From NCBI RefSeq assembly GCF_004570865.1, contig NZ_SPQS01000009.1, positions 248,001 to 312,000 on the forward strand: a stretch of DNA of 64,000 nucleotides, written 5' to 3'. Of the stretch, positions 42,005 to 50,421 are shown one piece after another. Within the stretch, counting starts at the first letter, position 1; every line of letters begins with the position of its first letter. The notes under the pieces are model-generated. The model saw only the letters and a program-made list of their open reading frames with translations. It was not told where the DNA came from and did no database searches. This stretch comes from Bradyrhizobium frederickii. Its GTDB lineage: Bacteria > Pseudomonadota > Alphaproteobacteria > Rhizobiales > Xanthobacteraceae. The position numbers were made by a program, and so were the translations under genes.

Positions 42005-43038
42005 GCCTCAGCCTCACCTTGAACAGGCGTCTCGCTCTCCTCCTCGTCGCCATAGCCGACGAGATCGAGCGGCTGCGCCTTCAGGCCCTTGCTGCGGCAC
42101 CAATGCACCAGCGCGTCTTCCTGGCCATGCGTGACCCAGATCTCGCCGGCGCCGGTCGCACCGATCGTGGCGGTGAGGCCGTCCCAATCGGCGTGATCGG
42201 AGATCACCAGCGGCAGCTCGACGCCGCGCTGCCGCGCCCGGGCGCGCACGCGCATCCAGCCCGAGGCGAACGCCGTGACCGGATCGGGAAAGCGCCGCGT
42301 CCACAGGTCTGACGTCGCCGAGGGCGGCGCCAGCGTGATGGTGCCGGCCAGCGCCGCCTTCTTGACGCCCTTCACCGGCCTGAGTTCGCCGAGCTCGATG
42401 CCGCGGCTCTGGTAGTAATGCGTGATCGTCTCCATGGCGCCATGCAGGTAGATCGGGGCGTCGTAGCCGGCCTGCCGCAGCAGCTTGATCACGCGCTGCG
42501 CCTTGCCGAGCGAATAGGCGCCGACCAGATGCGCGCGCTCCGGAAACAGCGCGACCGAGGCGAGCAGCTTCCTGACCTCGTCGGCGGCATCGCCATGCCG
42601 GAACACCGGCAGGCCAAAGGTCGCCTCGGTGATGAAGACGTCGCAGGGCACCAGCTCGAACGGCGTGCAGGTCGGATCAGATGCGTCCTTGTAGTCGCCG
42701 GAGGCGACGATGCAGGTCTCCTTGCAGGTGACCGCGATCTGCGCCGAACCCAACACATGGCCGGCCGGGTGAAACTTCACGCGGACGTCGCCGAGCCGGA
42801 TCTCCTCGCCATAGCGGATGGCTTGGGTCGATCCAGCAAAATTCTCGCCATAGCGCAGCCGCATCATATCCAGCGTTTCCTGCGTCGCCAGCACCGCGCC
42901 ATGGCCGGCGCGGGCATGGTCGGAATGGCCGTGGGTGATGACGGCCCGCTCGACCGGGCGGACGGGGTCGATATGGAAGCCGCCGGGCTTGCAGCACAGG
43001 CCGGCAGCAGCTGGCAACAGGATGTCTTGAGGTCGCAT
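42001..43038 (-). CDS. Ligase-associated DNA damage response exonuclease (MBL fold)
   Basis: A 345-residue beta-CASP-like metallo-beta-lactamase nuclease. The metal-binding motif is THGHSDHARAGHG with His36, His38, Asp40 and His41; other motif regions are HPAGHVLGSAQI, SGDYKD and VISDHADWDG. It is the exonuclease of the four-component ligase-associated set and probably trims ends before sealing. Its stop overlaps the ligase ATG. It is divergent to the TPR methyltransferase with 63 bases between the start codons, which must hold both promoters. The Cys pair in LCCKPGG near residue 16 is typical of the subfamily. Confidence 0.93.
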   Translation of the reverse strand: MRPQDILLPAAAGLCCKPGGFHIDPVRPVERAVITHGHSDHARAGHGAVLATQETLDMMRLRYGENFAGSTQAIRYGEEIRLGDVRVKFHPAGHVLGSAQIAVTCKETCIVASGDYKDASDPTCTPFELVPCDVFITEATFGLPVFRHGDAADEVRKLLASVALFPERAHLVGAYSLGKAQRVIKLLRQAGYDAPIYLHGAMETITHYYQSRGIELGELRPVKGVKKAALAGTITLAPPSATSDLWTRRFPDPVTAFASGWMRVRARARQRGVELPLVISDHADWDGLTATIGATGAGEIWVTHGQEDALVHWCRSKGLKAQPLDLVGYGDEEESETPVQGEAEA

Positions 43039-43101
43039 GCCTGCTATATAGGCCGCGTTGCCGTCGCTTCGAGTCATTCCGCCCTGCGCTTCCTGGTTCC
43101 C

Positions 43102-44028
43102 ATGCCCCTCCGTCTGTTCCTGACCTCCGGCGATCTCATGGCCGACCGCCGCTTCGAATTCGCGCGCGACCTCCAGCTCAAGGGCGATCTGCCCGCGGCC
43201 GCCGACCTGCTGGAGCAGGCGATCGAGCTGGCGCCTGACTTCACCTCGGCCTGGTTCACGCTCGGCGAGATCCGGCAGCAGCTCGGTGAGCGCGACAAGG
43301 CCATCGCGGCGTTTCGAGAAGCGCGGAGGTCCGACCCCGGCGACCAGCATGGCGCCGGCCTGCACCTGATGCGGCTCGGCGACGCCGAGATGGCGGAGAT
43401 GCCGAAGGCCTATGTGCAGGCGCTGTTCGACCAGTACGCCCCGCGCTTCGAGCACACGCTGATCAACGATCTCGGCTACCGCGCGCCCAGCCTGATCTTC
43501 AAGGCCGTGCTGGCCGCACGCGTCGCTGCGAAGAAGCCGGCCTACTTCAAGCGCACCATCGATCTCGGCTGCGGCACCGGCCTTGCGGCCGCCGCCTTCG
43601 CCAAACAGGTCGATCATTTCATCGGCATCGACCTGTCGCCCGGCATGATCAAGCAGGCGCGCGCCACCAACCTCTACGCCGAGCTCGAAGTCGCCGACAT
43701 GATCGAGGGCCTGCGTACGAAGAGTGACGCGAGCGCGAACCTGATCGTCGCCGCGGATGCGTTCGTCTATCTCGCCGATCTCGCGCCGGTCCTCGACGAA
43801 GCGAGGCGCGTGCTCGTATCGGGCGGCGTGCTCGCCTTCACGCTGGAGACGCACGACGAAAGCGGCATCGTGCTCGGCGACGGCCTGCGTTATGCCCATT
43901 CGGCGGAATATGTCCGCGGCGCAATCGCCAAAACGGGCCTGAAGCTGCTGACGCTGGAGCCGGCCTCGCCGCGCAACGAGAACAACGAGCCGGTGCGCGG
44001 TCTCGTCGTCGTCGCCGAGAAAACTTGA
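43102..44028 (+). CDS. TPR-containing class I SAM-dependent methyltransferase
   Basis: A 308-residue protein with N-terminal tetratricopeptide repeats (about 15-85: LPAAADLLEQAIELAPDFTSAW, then LGERDKAIAAFREARRSDPG) and a C-terminal Rossmann methyltransferase domain whose SAM motif is TIDLGCGTGLAAA near residue 153, followed by FIGIDLSPGMI. The QALFDQYAPRFEHTLINDLGYR stretch before the SAM motif is typical of this methyltransferase subfamily, whose substrates are not defined. Start at ATG 43102. It is divergent from the DNA repair exonuclease and may be regulated with it. Confidence 0.88.
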   Translation: MPLRLFLTSGDLMADRRFEFARDLQLKGDLPAAADLLEQAIELAPDFTSAWFTLGEIRQQLGERDKAIAAFREARRSDPGDQHGAGLHLMRLGDAEMAEMPKAYVQALFDQYAPRFEHTLINDLGYRAPSLIFKAVLAARVAAKKPAYFKRTIDLGCGTGLAAAAFAKQVDHFIGIDLSPGMIKQARATNLYAELEVADMIEGLRTKSDASANLIVAADAFVYLADLAPVLDEARRVLVSGGVLAFTLETHDESGIVLGDGLRYAHSAEYVRGAIAKTGLKLLTLEPASPRNENNEPVRGLVVVAEKT

Positions 44029-44144
44029 GTCTAGGCGCTAGTCGCCTGGCGATTTAAGCGTCATTGCGTCGCAAAGCCGTGACTTCCCACTTGCGAGCCG
44101 TGCTGCGTTCCCAGCACAATGCGCGCACCAGGGAGAAACAAATA

Positions 44145-45374
44145 ATGACGAAGAATCCATCGCGGCGCGATTTCAGCACAGCCGCGCTCGCCACCATCGC
44201 CGCATCCACCTTGCCCGCGCCCTACGTGTGGGCCGCCGAGAAGAAATACGATGCCGGTGCCAGCGACACCGAGATCAAGATCGGACAGACCGTGCCGCAT
44301 TCCGGCCCCGGCTCGCTCTACGGCGTATTGGGGCGCGTCGGCGAAGCCTATTTCCAGATGCTGAACGAGAAGGGCGGCATCAACGGGCGCAAGATCAAGT
44401 TTCTCACCATGGACGACGCCTACAGCGCGCCGAAATGCGTCGAGGCGACGCGGCGCCTGGTCGAGCAGGAGGAGGTGCTCGCGCTCTACGGCTCGCTCGG
44501 CACCGCGCCGCAGACTGCCGTGCACAAATACCTGAACTCCAAGGGCGTGCCGCAGCTGCTGCTCAATACCGGCGCGTCGAAGTGGAACAATCCGAAAGAG
44601 TTCAAATGGACGATGGCGGGCCTGCCGCTGTATCCGACCGAGGCGCGCATCCTGGCGCGGCATGTCGTTGCCGTGAAGCCGAACGCCAGGATCGGCATCC
44701 TCTACCAGAACGACGATTTCGGCCGTGACTTCCTCGGTCCCTTCAAGAAGGTGCTGGCGGATGCCGGCGGCACCGCGCAGGTGATCATGGAGCAGACCTA
44801 TGATCTCACCGAGCCGACCGTCGATTCCCAGCTCATCAACCTCTCGAAGTCCGGCGCGGACGTCTTCTACAACATCTCCACCGGCAAGGCCTCGTCGCAG
44901 TCGATCCGCAAGGTCGCCGAGCTCGGCTGGAAGCCGCTGCAATTGCTGTCGGCGGGCTCGACCGGCCGCTCGATCCTGAGCGCGGCGGGCCTCGAGAACG
45001 CCACCGGCATCGTCGCCATCCGCTACAACAAGGAGGTCGGCCTGCCGAAATGGGAGAAAGACCCCGACGTGATAGCGTTCGAGGAATTGCGCAAGAAATA
45101 CACGCCGGCGATCGACCCCGACAACACCATCGCCTTTGCAGGCTACGGCCAGGCCGTCACGATGGGCGAGATCCTGCGCCGCTGCGGCGACGATCTCACC
45201 CGCGCCAACGTGCTGAAGCAGGCCTCGAACCTCAAGGGCTTCCACTCGCCCTACTTCCTCGACGGCGTCACCTACAGCTACACGCCCGAGGACTACACGC
45301 CGATGAAGACGCTGTTCATCTCCACCTTCACCGGCAAGGACTGGGACATCTCCGACAAGCCGATGTCGGAATAA
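44145..45374 (+). CDS. Tat-exported branched-chain-type ABC substrate-binding protein
   Basis: A 409-residue periplasmic binding protein of the LivJ/Leu-Ile-Val class. The signal has a twin-arginine motif (NPSRRDFSTAALATIAAST), so export in folded form is likely. The mature domain starts with the class-typical IKIGQTVPHSGPGSLYGVLG and contains GIAYFQMLNEKGGINGRKI-like and YGSLGTAPQTAV segments. Ligands of this class include branched-chain amino acids, amides, urea and aromatic acids. No permeases or ATPases are nearby, so the transporter partners must be elsewhere. GGGAGAAACAAATA precedes ATG 44145. Confidence 0.9.
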   Translation: MTKNPSRRDFSTAALATIAASTLPAPYVWAAEKKYDAGASDTEIKIGQTVPHSGPGSLYGVLGRVGEAYFQMLNEKGGINGRKIKFLTMDDAYSAPKCVEATRRLVEQEEVLALYGSLGTAPQTAVHKYLNSKGVPQLLLNTGASKWNNPKEFKWTMAGLPLYPTEARILARHVVAVKPNARIGILYQNDDFGRDFLGPFKKVLADAGGTAQVIMEQTYDLTEPTVDSQLINLSKSGADVFYNISTGKASSQSIRKVAELGWKPLQLLSAGSTGRSILSAAGLENATGIVAIRYNKEVGLPKWEKDPDVIAFEELRKKYTPAIDPDNTIAFAGYGQAVTMGEILRRCGDDLTRANVLKQASNLKGFHSPYFLDGVTYSYTPEDYTPMKTLFISTFTGKDWDISDKPMSE

Positions 45375-45448
45375 GCGAGGGCGCGGATCTACTGCTCCTC
45401 CCGTTCGCTCGCTGCAGGGTGATCGCATTTGAGCCAGGTTGCCCTGCG

Positions 45449-45590
45449 GCCATCGTTCGAGACGCCCGCTTTAGGCGGGCTCCTCAGGATGAGGAACGGA
45501 GTGCGCGTCGGTCGCTTCAACAGGCGGCAATGCCGCTTAGCCTCATCCTGAGGAGCGCGCCCTTGCGCGCGTCTCGAAGGACGAGGCGCG
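45449..45590. repeat. Intergenic palindromic repeat, family C (copy 2)
   Basis: CGGCCATCGTTCGAGACGCC ... GGGCTCCTCAGGATGAGGAA at left, CCTCATCCTGAGGAGCGCGC ... CGTCTCGAAGGACGAGG at right. It lies between convergent genes, at the end of the long pentose operon. Confidence 0.85.
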
Positions 45591-45600
45591 CGCTCAGGCG

Positions 45601-46452
45601 CTAAGCTGCGACCGCCAGCCGATATGCCCGCGCTGCATTGACACCAAAAGCCTTGTCCCTCACCTGCGGGCCAAGCTTCGCCAGACAGATCTCCAGCGCG
45701 CTCTTGATCTCGCCGTAGCTTCCCGCAAGCAGGCACACCGGCCAGTCCGAGCCGAAGATCAGCCTGTCCTCGCCGAAACAGCTTGCGGCATGCGCGACGA
45801 ACGGAAACAGGCGCTCCGCATCCCAGTCGTTCCAGACTGCTTCGGTCGCGAGGCCCGAGATCTTGCACCAGACATTGCCGCAGGTCCCAAGCGCCTTGAT
45901 GCGATGGGACCATTCGGCGCTGCCGCCGTCGGCGATCGGCGGCTTGGCCGCGTGGTCGAGCACGAAGCGCGCTTGCGGAAAGGCCTGCGCGGTTACGATC
46001 GCGGCGGGCAGCTCGCGGGTGCGGACGAGAAAATCGTAGGCAAGCTCATGCGCGAACAATGCCGTGAGCCCGCGCTGGACGTCCTCGCGCAGCAGCCAAT
46101 CGGGATCGGCTTCGTCGTGCACCTGGTGGCGAATGCCGACGAGCTTGTCTCCGCCCGGCAAGCCGCGCAGCCGGTCGAGCGTGTCGCCGAGCGCGCCGTC
46201 GGTCAGGTCGGCCCAGCCGACGACGCCGATCACCGACGGCGTCGCATGCGCGATGCGCAGGAATTCCTCGGTCTCCTCGAGCGAGGAGCGGCATTGCACC
46301 ACGATGCTGGCATCGATGCCGTTCGCCTTCAGCAGCGGCGCGAGATCGGCGGGACCGAAAGCGCGGCGGATCGGCGCGAGCTCGTCCGCCGCCATCCAGG
46401 GATAGTCGGCGCGCGCCGGATCCCAAAAATGCTGGTGGGCGTCGATGATCAT
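45601..46452 (-). CDS. Amidohydrolase-family lactonase-like enzyme (COG3618 type)
   Basis: A 283-residue TIM-barrel amidohydrolase related to L-fucono-1,5-lactonase. Metal-site motifs: DAHQHFWDP at the N-terminus, GIRHQVHDE, VLDHAAKPPI and the late FGSDWPVC aspartate. Such enzymes hydrolyse sugar lactones made by sugar dehydrogenases. The gene is the last of the pentose operon and lies 3 bases after an aldo/keto reductase of the aldose 1-dehydrogenase type, which would supply the lactone. That pairing suggests an oxidative branch beside the isomerase route encoded by xylA and xylB; the exact sugar is inferred. Confidence 0.87.
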   Translation of the reverse strand: MIIDAHQHFWDPARADYPWMAADELAPIRRAFGPADLAPLLKANGIDASIVVQCRSSLEETEEFLRIAHATPSVIGVVGWADLTDGALGDTLDRLRGLPGGDKLVGIRHQVHDEADPDWLLREDVQRGLTALFAHELAYDFLVRTRELPAAIVTAQAFPQARFVLDHAAKPPIADGGSAEWSHRIKALGTCGNVWCKISGLATEAVWNDWDAERLFPFVAHAASCFGEDRLIFGSDWPVCLLAGSYGEIKSALEICLAKLGPQVRDKAFGVNAARAYRLAVAA

Positions 46453-46455
46453 GCC

Positions 46456-47433
46456 TTACGCTCCGGTCGGCAGCGGCGCGCGTGCATCGACGAGGTTTCG
46501 CGCGCGCAGCTCCTGCCAGAACGCGGCCGGCACGGCCTGCTCCGACATCGCGATGTTGTCGGCAACCTCGCCGGCGTTGCGCGCGCCCATCACCGCGACG
46601 GTCACCGCCGGATGCGCCATGCAGAACTGGAGCGCGGCGGCCTTCAGCTCGGTGCCGTGCTTGCGGCAAAGCCCGTCGAGCTCCAGCGCCCGTGCCACCA
46701 GCGCCGCATCGGCGTCCTGATAATTGAACTTCGCGCTCGTGTGCGGATTGGCCAGGATGCCGCTGTTGTAGATGCCGCCGAGCAGGATGCCGATGTTCTT
46801 GGCCGTGCAGACCGGAAACAGCGCATCAAGCGCGCCTTGATCCAGCAGCGTGTAGCGCCCGGCGAGCAGGAAGCAGTCGACCGGCACGGCTTCCGCGAAG
46901 CGAACCGGCATCTCCGACTGGTTCATGCCGGCGCCGATCGCCTTGACCGTGCCGTCCTCGCGCAGACGCTGCAACGCGCGGAAGGCCCCGGCGACCGCTT
47001 CGTCATAATGATCGTCGGGATCGTGCACCAGCAGGACATCGACGCGATCGAGGCCGAGCCGGCCCAGGCTTTCCTCGACCGAGCGCATCACGCCGTCATA
47101 GCTGAAATCGAACACCGGCCGCTCGCGCGGCGTGCCCTTGTAATGCTCGTCCTCGGCGGCCGCGCCTTCGGGCACGCGCAGCAGGCGGCCGACCTTGGTC
47201 GAGATGGCGTAGGAGTCGCGCGGCTGTTGCCGCAGGAAGGCCCCGAGCCGCCGTTCGGCGAGGCCAAAGCCGTAGAGCGGCGCGGTATCGAAGAATCGTA
47301 CCCCGAGCGACCAAGCACGCGCGATCGTCGCCTCCGCATCGGCATCGCTCACAGGACTGAACAATCCGCCGAGCGGGGCAGAACCGAGGCCGATTGAGGT
47401 GACGTCGAGCGAGCCGAGCCGCGACCGTTTCAT
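46456..47433 (-). CDS. Aldo/keto reductase, aldose 1-dehydrogenase type
   Basis: A 325-residue AKR. The catalytic tetrad regions are FFDTAPLYGFG (Asp and Tyr), STKVGR (Lys) and LLVHDPDD (His); the cofactor end ALQFCMAHPAVTVAVMGAR is typical of the D-threo-aldose/L-fucose 1-dehydrogenase branch. The probable reaction is NAD(P)-dependent oxidation of an aldose at C1 to its lactone. Start at ATG 47433 is preferred with AAGG eight bases upstream; an ATG two codons earlier is possible. Separated from the sugar-binding protein upstream by about 100 bases with a strong hairpin, and from the lactonase-like gene by 3 bases. Confidence 0.88.
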   Translation of the reverse strand: MKRSRLGSLDVTSIGLGSAPLGGLFSPVSDADAEATIARAWSLGVRFFDTAPLYGFGLAERRLGAFLRQQPRDSYAISTKVGRLLRVPEGAAAEDEHYKGTPRERPVFDFSYDGVMRSVEESLGRLGLDRVDVLLVHDPDDHYDEAVAGAFRALQRLREDGTVKAIGAGMNQSEMPVRFAEAVPVDCFLLAGRYTLLDQGALDALFPVCTAKNIGILLGGIYNSGILANPHTSAKFNYQDADAALVARALELDGLCRKHGTELKAAALQFCMAHPAVTVAVMGARNAGEVADNIAMSEQAVPAAFWQELRARNLVDARAPLPTGA

Positions 47434-47471
47434 TCCCATTGCCTTGTCTTCATTCCAACCGTCCAAATCAT

Positions 47472-47504
47472 CTCTCCCGCTTGCGGAAACCGCAAGCGGG
47501 AGAG
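47472..47504 (-). terminator. Strong hairpin inside the pentose operon (family D core)
   Basis: CTCTCCCGCTTGCGG, AAA, CCGCAAGCGGGAGAG: 15 perfect pairs with a 3-base loop. It lies 31 bases after the stop of the sugar-binding protein gene and 38 bases before the AKR start. No T-run follows on the minus strand, so it more likely blocks 3' exonucleases or lowers downstream expression than ends transcription fully. Confidence 0.7.
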
Positions 47505-47535
47505 GCACAAAGGAGCACGGGGCTGGCAGGCACTC

Positions 47536-48468
47536 CTACTTCAACATCTGCGCGACGTTGTCCTTGGTGACGAGATCGAGGCCGGTGTAGACGATCTCCG
47601 GCACCTTCTCGCCCTTCTTGATGGCGAGCAGCGTATCCATGGCCTTCTCGCCCATCTCGAACGGACGCTGGCCGACCAGCGCATTGGCATAGCCGTCGCG
47701 CAGCAGCTCGAGCTGCATCTTCAGCGTATCGGCGACGACAAGGGTGAACTTGCCGGAATCGATATCCTTCTTGTACTTGCTGGCGAAAGCCTTGAAGCCC
47801 TCGGGCGCGAACATCGGCCAGCCGCCGATGGGTACGATCGCGGCGAGATCGGGCGTTGCGGTGCGCATGTCCGTCATCTGCTGCACCGCCAGCGCGGGAT
47901 CGTCGTTACAGAAGGTCGGGGAACCCGCGACCTCGGTCCATTTCGAGCCCTTCAGCGCCTCACGCACGCCGTCGACGCGCTCGGCGAGATTCTTGGCGCC
48001 GGGCCCGCCGGAGACCATGGCGTATTTGCCGCCGTCGGGCCGCATCTTCAAGAGTTGCTTGCCGAGCGCGACGCCGAACTCCTTGTTGTTGGTGCCGATA
48101 TAGGCCAGGCGCTTGGACCCGGGTGCGTCGGCATCGAAGGTGATGACCGGGATGCCGGCGGCGGTCGCCGCCTCGATCGACTTGGTCATGGCCGCGACGT
48201 CGGCGACCGAGATGGCAAGACCGTCGACCTTCTGGGTGACGAAGTCCTGGATGATCTGCGCCTGCGTCGCCGGCTCGTGCTCGACGGGCCCCTTGTAGAT
48301 GCACTCGATATTGCCGAGCTCCTTGGCCCGCTTCAGGCAGCCGTCGCGCGCGAAGTCGAAGAACGGATTGTTCATCGCCTTCGGCACGATGACGAAGCGG
48401 TAGTTCGCGGCGAATGCCGGCGTCGCCATCATCGCAACCGCGATGCCGGCAAGAAGAAGTTTCCTCAT
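47536..48468 (-). CDS. Sugar ABC transporter substrate-binding protein
   Basis: A 310-residue periplasmic binding protein of the ribose/xylose (RbsB-like) class. Signal peptide MRKLLLAGIAVAMMATPAFA, then a mature domain opening NYRFVIVPKAMNNPFFDFAR with the family-typical DGLAISVADVAAMTKSIEAA and VITFDADAPGSKRLAYIG segments (both shown in part). Start at ATG 48468 is preceded by GGAGGAAACA. The permease and ATPase lie just upstream in the operon, and xylA and xylB beyond them, so a pentose such as xylose is the likely ligand. Confidence 0.92.
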   Translation of the reverse strand: MRKLLLAGIAVAMMATPAFAANYRFVIVPKAMNNPFFDFARDGCLKRAKELGNIECIYKGPVEHEPATQAQIIQDFVTQKVDGLAISVADVAAMTKSIEAATAAGIPVITFDADAPGSKRLAYIGTNNKEFGVALGKQLLKMRPDGGKYAMVSGGPGAKNLAERVDGVREALKGSKWTEVAGSPTFCNDDPALAVQQMTDMRTATPDLAAIVPIGGWPMFAPEGFKAFASKYKKDIDSGKFTLVVADTLKMQLELLRDGYANALVGQRPFEMGEKAMDTLLAIKKGEKVPEIVYTGLDLVTKDNVAQMLK

Positions 48469-48564
48469 TGTTTCCTCCACTCTTGTTTGGTGCCCGTCCT
48501 TTTCAAATTCGTCCGGGAAGCGGACGGGCGGCGTTTTCGTTGCCTTCCCGAGAACGACGTCAAT

Positions 48565-49647
48565 TCAAGTCATCCGCGAGCGGATGCGGTCGACCAGCAC
48601 GGCCAGGATGATGATCACGCCGACCAGCGTCTGCTGCCAGTAGGAGGACACCTGCGCCAGCACGAGACCGTTGCGGATCACCTCCAGCAGCACGCAGCCG
48701 ACGATGGCGCCGAGCGGGCCACCGATGCCGCCGGCAAGGTTGGCGCCGCCGATGACGGCGGCCGCGATCACGTTGAGCTCGTAGGACGTCGCCATGTTGG
48801 CCGGCGCCGACCCGAGCCAGCCCGAGATGATGATGCCTTGCAGGCCAGCGGCGAGCGCGCAGATCACATAGACCTCGATCTTCACCCGCACGACCGGGAT
48901 GCCAGTCAGCTCGGCCGCCTTCTCGTTGCCGCCGAGCGCGAAGACGTGGCGGCCGAACGAGGTGTGGTGCAGCACCACGGCCATCGTCAGCGCGAGGATC
49001 ATCAGATAGATGAAAGGCACGGGCACGCCGAGCACGTCGCCCGAGGTCGCGGCGTAGAAATAATCGGCATCCGGCCCGCCCGGAAAGCTGCCGCGGCCGT
49101 TGGAGACGACATAGCCGAGCCCGCGCACGATCGAGAGCATGCCGAGCGTGGTGACGAAGGGCGACAGGCCGAGCACGGCGATGCAGAAGCCGTTGACGAG
49201 CCCGGCGATCAGCGCCACGCCGAGACCGGCAATGACCGAGACCAGCAGGATCAGCCCGGGCACGTTGGCCAGCACGGTCTTGCCGTCGGCCGCCATGTGC
49301 ACGAACAAGGCGCCTGCGGGCGAGCCGGGCGCCGACAGCTCGGTCATGACCATCGAGGTGATCATGGCGGAGAAGCACATCATCGAACCGACCGAGAGGT
49401 CGATGCCGCCGGTGATGATCACGAAGGTGACGCCGAGCGTGGCGATGGCGATGAAGGAGAAATTCTTCGCCACGTTCTGCATGTTGCCTTCGGTGAAGAA
49501 ATACGGGCTGGCGAAATGCATGATCACCAGCAGCACCGCCAGTGCGAGCAGCACGTAGCCGGTCTGCGAGGCGAAGATGCCGCGCTGCCACCATTTTATC
49601 CGGCCCACATTGGTGAAGCTGATCGGGGATTCCATGGGCATAGCCAT
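48565..49647 (-). CDS. Sugar ABC transporter permease
   Basis: A 360-residue inner-membrane permease of the RbsC/XylH class with about nine to ten hydrophobic helices. Recognised parts include VTFVIITGGIDLSVGSMM, SPFVTTLGMLSIVRGLGYVVS and the cytoplasmic coupling region GRHVFALGGNEKAAELTGI. Start at ATG 49647 overlaps the ATPase stop (ATGA). The periplasmic loop after the fourth helix (APGSPAGALFVHMAADG) is longer than in RbsC. Works with the adjacent ATPase and binding protein. Confidence 0.93.
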   Translation of the reverse strand: MAMPMESPISFTNVGRIKWWQRGIFASQTGYVLLALAVLLVIMHFASPYFFTEGNMQNVAKNFSFIAIATLGVTFVIITGGIDLSVGSMMCFSAMITSMVMTELSAPGSPAGALFVHMAADGKTVLANVPGLILLVSVIAGLGVALIAGLVNGFCIAVLGLSPFVTTLGMLSIVRGLGYVVSNGRGSFPGGPDADYFYAATSGDVLGVPVPFIYLMILALTMAVVLHHTSFGRHVFALGGNEKAAELTGIPVVRVKIEVYVICALAAGLQGIIISGWLGSAPANMATSYELNVIAAAVIGGANLAGGIGGPLGAIVGCVLLEVIRNGLVLAQVSSYWQQTLVGVIIILAVLVDRIRSRMT

Positions 49648-50405
49648 CACGCCGCCTCCTTCGCGCCAGTGATCAGGGCGGTGACTTCCTCCGGCGAGGT
49701 CTCGTGGATCGGCTTGTCGGCCCGCTTCTCGCCGCGGCGCATGACGATGACGCGGTCGCATACTGCGAACACATCGGGCATGCGGTGCGAGATCAGCATC
49801 ACGGCAACCCCCTGCTCCTTCAGCCGGTGAATCAGGCCCAGCACCTGCTCGACCTGACGCACCGAGATCGCGGCGGTCGGCTCGTCCATCATCACCAGCC
49901 GCGCGTTGGAGAGCCGGGTGCGCGCGATCGCAACCGCCTGGCGCTGGCCGCCGGACATCTGCTTGACGAGATCGTCGGGGCGCGTCTCCGAGCGCAGCTC
50001 GCCGAACAGCTCCAGGGCGCGCGCCGCCATCGCCTTGTGGTCGAGCAGCGCGACGGGCCCGAATTTGCGCTTCAGCTCGCGGCCGAGGAACACGTTGGCC
50101 GCCGCCGTGAGATTGTCCGCCAGCGCGAGGTCCTGATACACGACCTCGATGCCGACCGCGCGGGCATCGACGGGCCGGCTGAAATGGACCGCGCTGCCGC
50201 CAAAACGGATCTCGCCATGGCTGGGGCGGAAATTGCCGGCGATGATCTTGACCAGCGTCGACTTGCCCGCGCCGTTGTCGCCCATCAGGCCGACCACCTC
50301 CCCCGGCATGACATGCAGGTCGACGTCGTGCAGCGCGCGGATGGCGCCGAATTCCTTGCCGATGCCGGTGAGCTCGAGGACCGGTGTCGTGTCAGCATGT
50401 GCCAT
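49647..50405 (-). CDS. Sugar ABC transporter ATP-binding protein (single domain)
   Basis: A 252-residue ATPase with one nucleotide-binding domain: Walker A GDNGAGKST, signature MSGGQRQAVAIAR, Walker B VMMDEPTAA and H-loop ISHR. Most RbsA/XylG proteins have two fused domains; this one has a single domain as in the FrcA type of rhizobia and must dimerise. Start set at ATG 50405; an ATG at 50429 would overlap the xylA coding end and has a weaker ribosome-binding site. The stop overlaps the permease start. Confidence 0.92.
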   Translation of the reverse strand: MAHADTTPVLELTGIGKEFGAIRALHDVDLHVMPGEVVGLMGDNGAGKSTLVKIIAGNFRPSHGEIRFGGSAVHFSRPVDARAVGIEVVYQDLALADNLTAAANVFLGRELKRKFGPVALLDHKAMAARALELFGELRSETRPDDLVKQMSGGQRQAVAIARTRLSNARLVMMDEPTAAISVRQVEQVLGLIHRLKEQGVAVMLISHRMPDVFAVCDRVIVMRRGEKRADKPIHETSPEEVTALITGAKEAA

Positions 50406-50421
50406 CAGCGGTCTTTCTCCC

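Noticed and set aside
37346..47504. Family D repeats as insertion sequences
   Set aside because: They are 33-160 bases long, have no transposase gene and no target duplications that I can see; they fit small palindromic intergenic elements.
48055..49830. 591-codon open frame on the plus strand opposite the sugar transporter genes
   Set aside because: His/Asp-rich shadow of permease and binding protein codons; no homology.
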